Part shown: one piece after another, positions 63,389 through 64,000 of the stretch
Layout: the number at the start of each line of letters is the position of its first letter
How positions within the stretch are numbered: position 1 is the stretch's first letter
Assembly (NCBI GenBank): GCA_964518505.1
Contig: CAZFGT010000005.1
Span: 1-64,000 of the forward strand
DNA: 64,000 bases
Direction: 5' to 3'
Source of the DNA: DASPUH01 sp964518505
Lineage (GTDB): Bacteria; Chloroflexota; Limnocylindria; Limnocylindrales; CSP1-4
The notes under the pieces: model-generated
The model's database searches: none
Seen by the model: the letters and a program-made list of their open reading frames with translations, nothing else
What the model was told of the DNA's origin: nothing
Translations under genes and position numbers: made by a program

Positions 63389-64000
63389 GGCAGGTGGAGC
63401 GCCGGCTCCAGGTCGGGCGCCTTGGTGCCATGCGGAGCCACGACCGCGAGGCACAGGCCGGGGTCCTGGAAGAGCCGGCCCGCCAGCTCCTGGATCATGT
63501 CGGCGGAGACCCCTTGGAGCGCGGCGAGCGCGTCGTCGAGGGTCAGCACGCGGTCGTGCAGGGCCTCCTGCACGCCCAGCCACGAGACCAGGTGGCGGCC
63601 CTCCTCCAGGCGAAGCTCCAGGTGCCCCGCGGTGAACCGCTTGGCCTTCTCGAGCTCCGCGGCGGGGACGAGTTCGTCGCGCATGCGGGCCAGCTCGGCG
63701 ACGATGGCGCGGACGGCCTGGCCGAGGACGTCGGGGTCTACCCCGGCGTAGATCTGGAGCGTGCCGCAGTCGGCGTAGTCGGCCTGGAAGCTGTGCACGT
63801 CGTAGGCCAGACCGGCGTCCTCGCGCAGGTTGAGGAAGAGCCGACTGCTGGAGCCATCGCCCAGGACCGTGTTGAGCACCTCCAGCGTCCACGCGTCGGG
63901 ATGGTCGCGCCGCAGGCCCGGCAGGCCCAGCACGAGGTGCGCCTGCTGCCCCTCCCGTTCGTCAAGCCGGACGCGCGGCCCGACCGGGCCCGATGGCGCC
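63385..64000 (-). CDS. M16 family zinc peptidase, C-terminal part
   Basis: The 5' end lies beyond the window. The visible ~205 residues correspond to the second (non-catalytic) half of a mitochondrial-processing-peptidase-like M16 protein: NTVLGDGSSSRLFLNLREDAGLAYDV, AELEKAKRFTAGHLELRLEE and the R/Y positions that bind substrate (SSRLF and GLAYDVHSF). The zinc site HxxEH would be in the missing N-terminal half. It heads the leftward group with the TPR-like gene and ndk. The frame is open to the last base. Confidence 0.88.
   Translation of the reverse strand, partial: APSGPVGPRVRLDEREGQQAHLVLGLPGLRRDHPDAWTLEVLNTVLGDGSSSRLFLNLREDAGLAYDVHSFQADYADCGTLQIYAGVDPDVLGQAVRAIVAELARMRDELVPAAELEKAKRFTAGHLELRLEEGRHLVSWLGVQEALHDRVLTLDDALAALQGVSADMIQELAGRLFQDPGLCLAVVAPHGTKAPDLEPALHLP

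Overview
The window is a very GC-rich, gene-dense chromosomal segment with no insertion sequences, phage genes, rRNA or CRISPR. Sequence style (GTG starts, 1- and 4-base gene overlaps, a class I lysyl-tRNA synthetase beside greA, pyruvate:ferredoxin oxidoreductase, a K+-independent-type proton pyrophosphatase, CWB2 cell-wall repeats, a Trp T-box) suggests a free-living Chloroflexota-like bacterium, perhaps of the Limnocylindria type. That assignment is inference, not a database result.

Layout. 0-8 kb: a PPi-type phosphofructokinase, an MFS exporter, a PaiB-like flavoprotein with a DUF1801 protein, two sigma/membrane-protein pairs facing each other around a cupredoxin, then two tRNAs (Arg-GCG, Ser-GCT). 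8-24 kb is the centrepiece: a rightward shikimate operon (aroF-aroA-aroE-aroC-aroKB fusion-aroQ-chorismate mutase-degenerate M19 protein) meets a leftward tryptophan operon (trpE-trpG-trpD-trpCFB triple fusion-trpA) tail to tail. The aro operon is preceded by a 12-codon leader peptide with consecutive Trp-Tyr-Phe codons and an intrinsic terminator. The trp operon is preceded by a promoter and a tRNA-Trp T-box leader. Chorismate synthesis therefore appears to be gated by all three aromatic amino acids, and its Trp branch by uncharged tRNA-Trp.

24-37.6 kb: a secreted lipoprotein, a dihydroorotate-dehydrogenase-like protein overlapping nifJ, a secreted GH18/CWB2 protein, a GbsR/MarR-like regulator, tRNA-Ser(TGA), and a greA-lysS-serS-RDD operon behind a near-consensus promoter. 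37.6-48.8 kb: a PAS-PAS-GAF-EAL phosphodiesterase, a DUF2723 membrane protein, argR, uppP, hppA, and a sugar ABC transporter (binding protein divergent from two permeases, no ATPase).

48.8-64 kb: a LuxR-type ATPase regulator upstream of a small-protein/DUF4386/deazaflavin-nitroreductase group; arsM divergent from arsR-eamA over a palindromic operator; a second EAL phosphodiesterase paralogous to the first; lepB followed by two membrane proteins, one resembling a proton-antiporter subunit; then ndk, a TPR-like protein and the C-terminal part of an M16 peptidase that runs off the window.

Several genes (arsR, lepB, the aro leader peptide) have -10 elements so close to their start codon that leaderless transcripts are likely.
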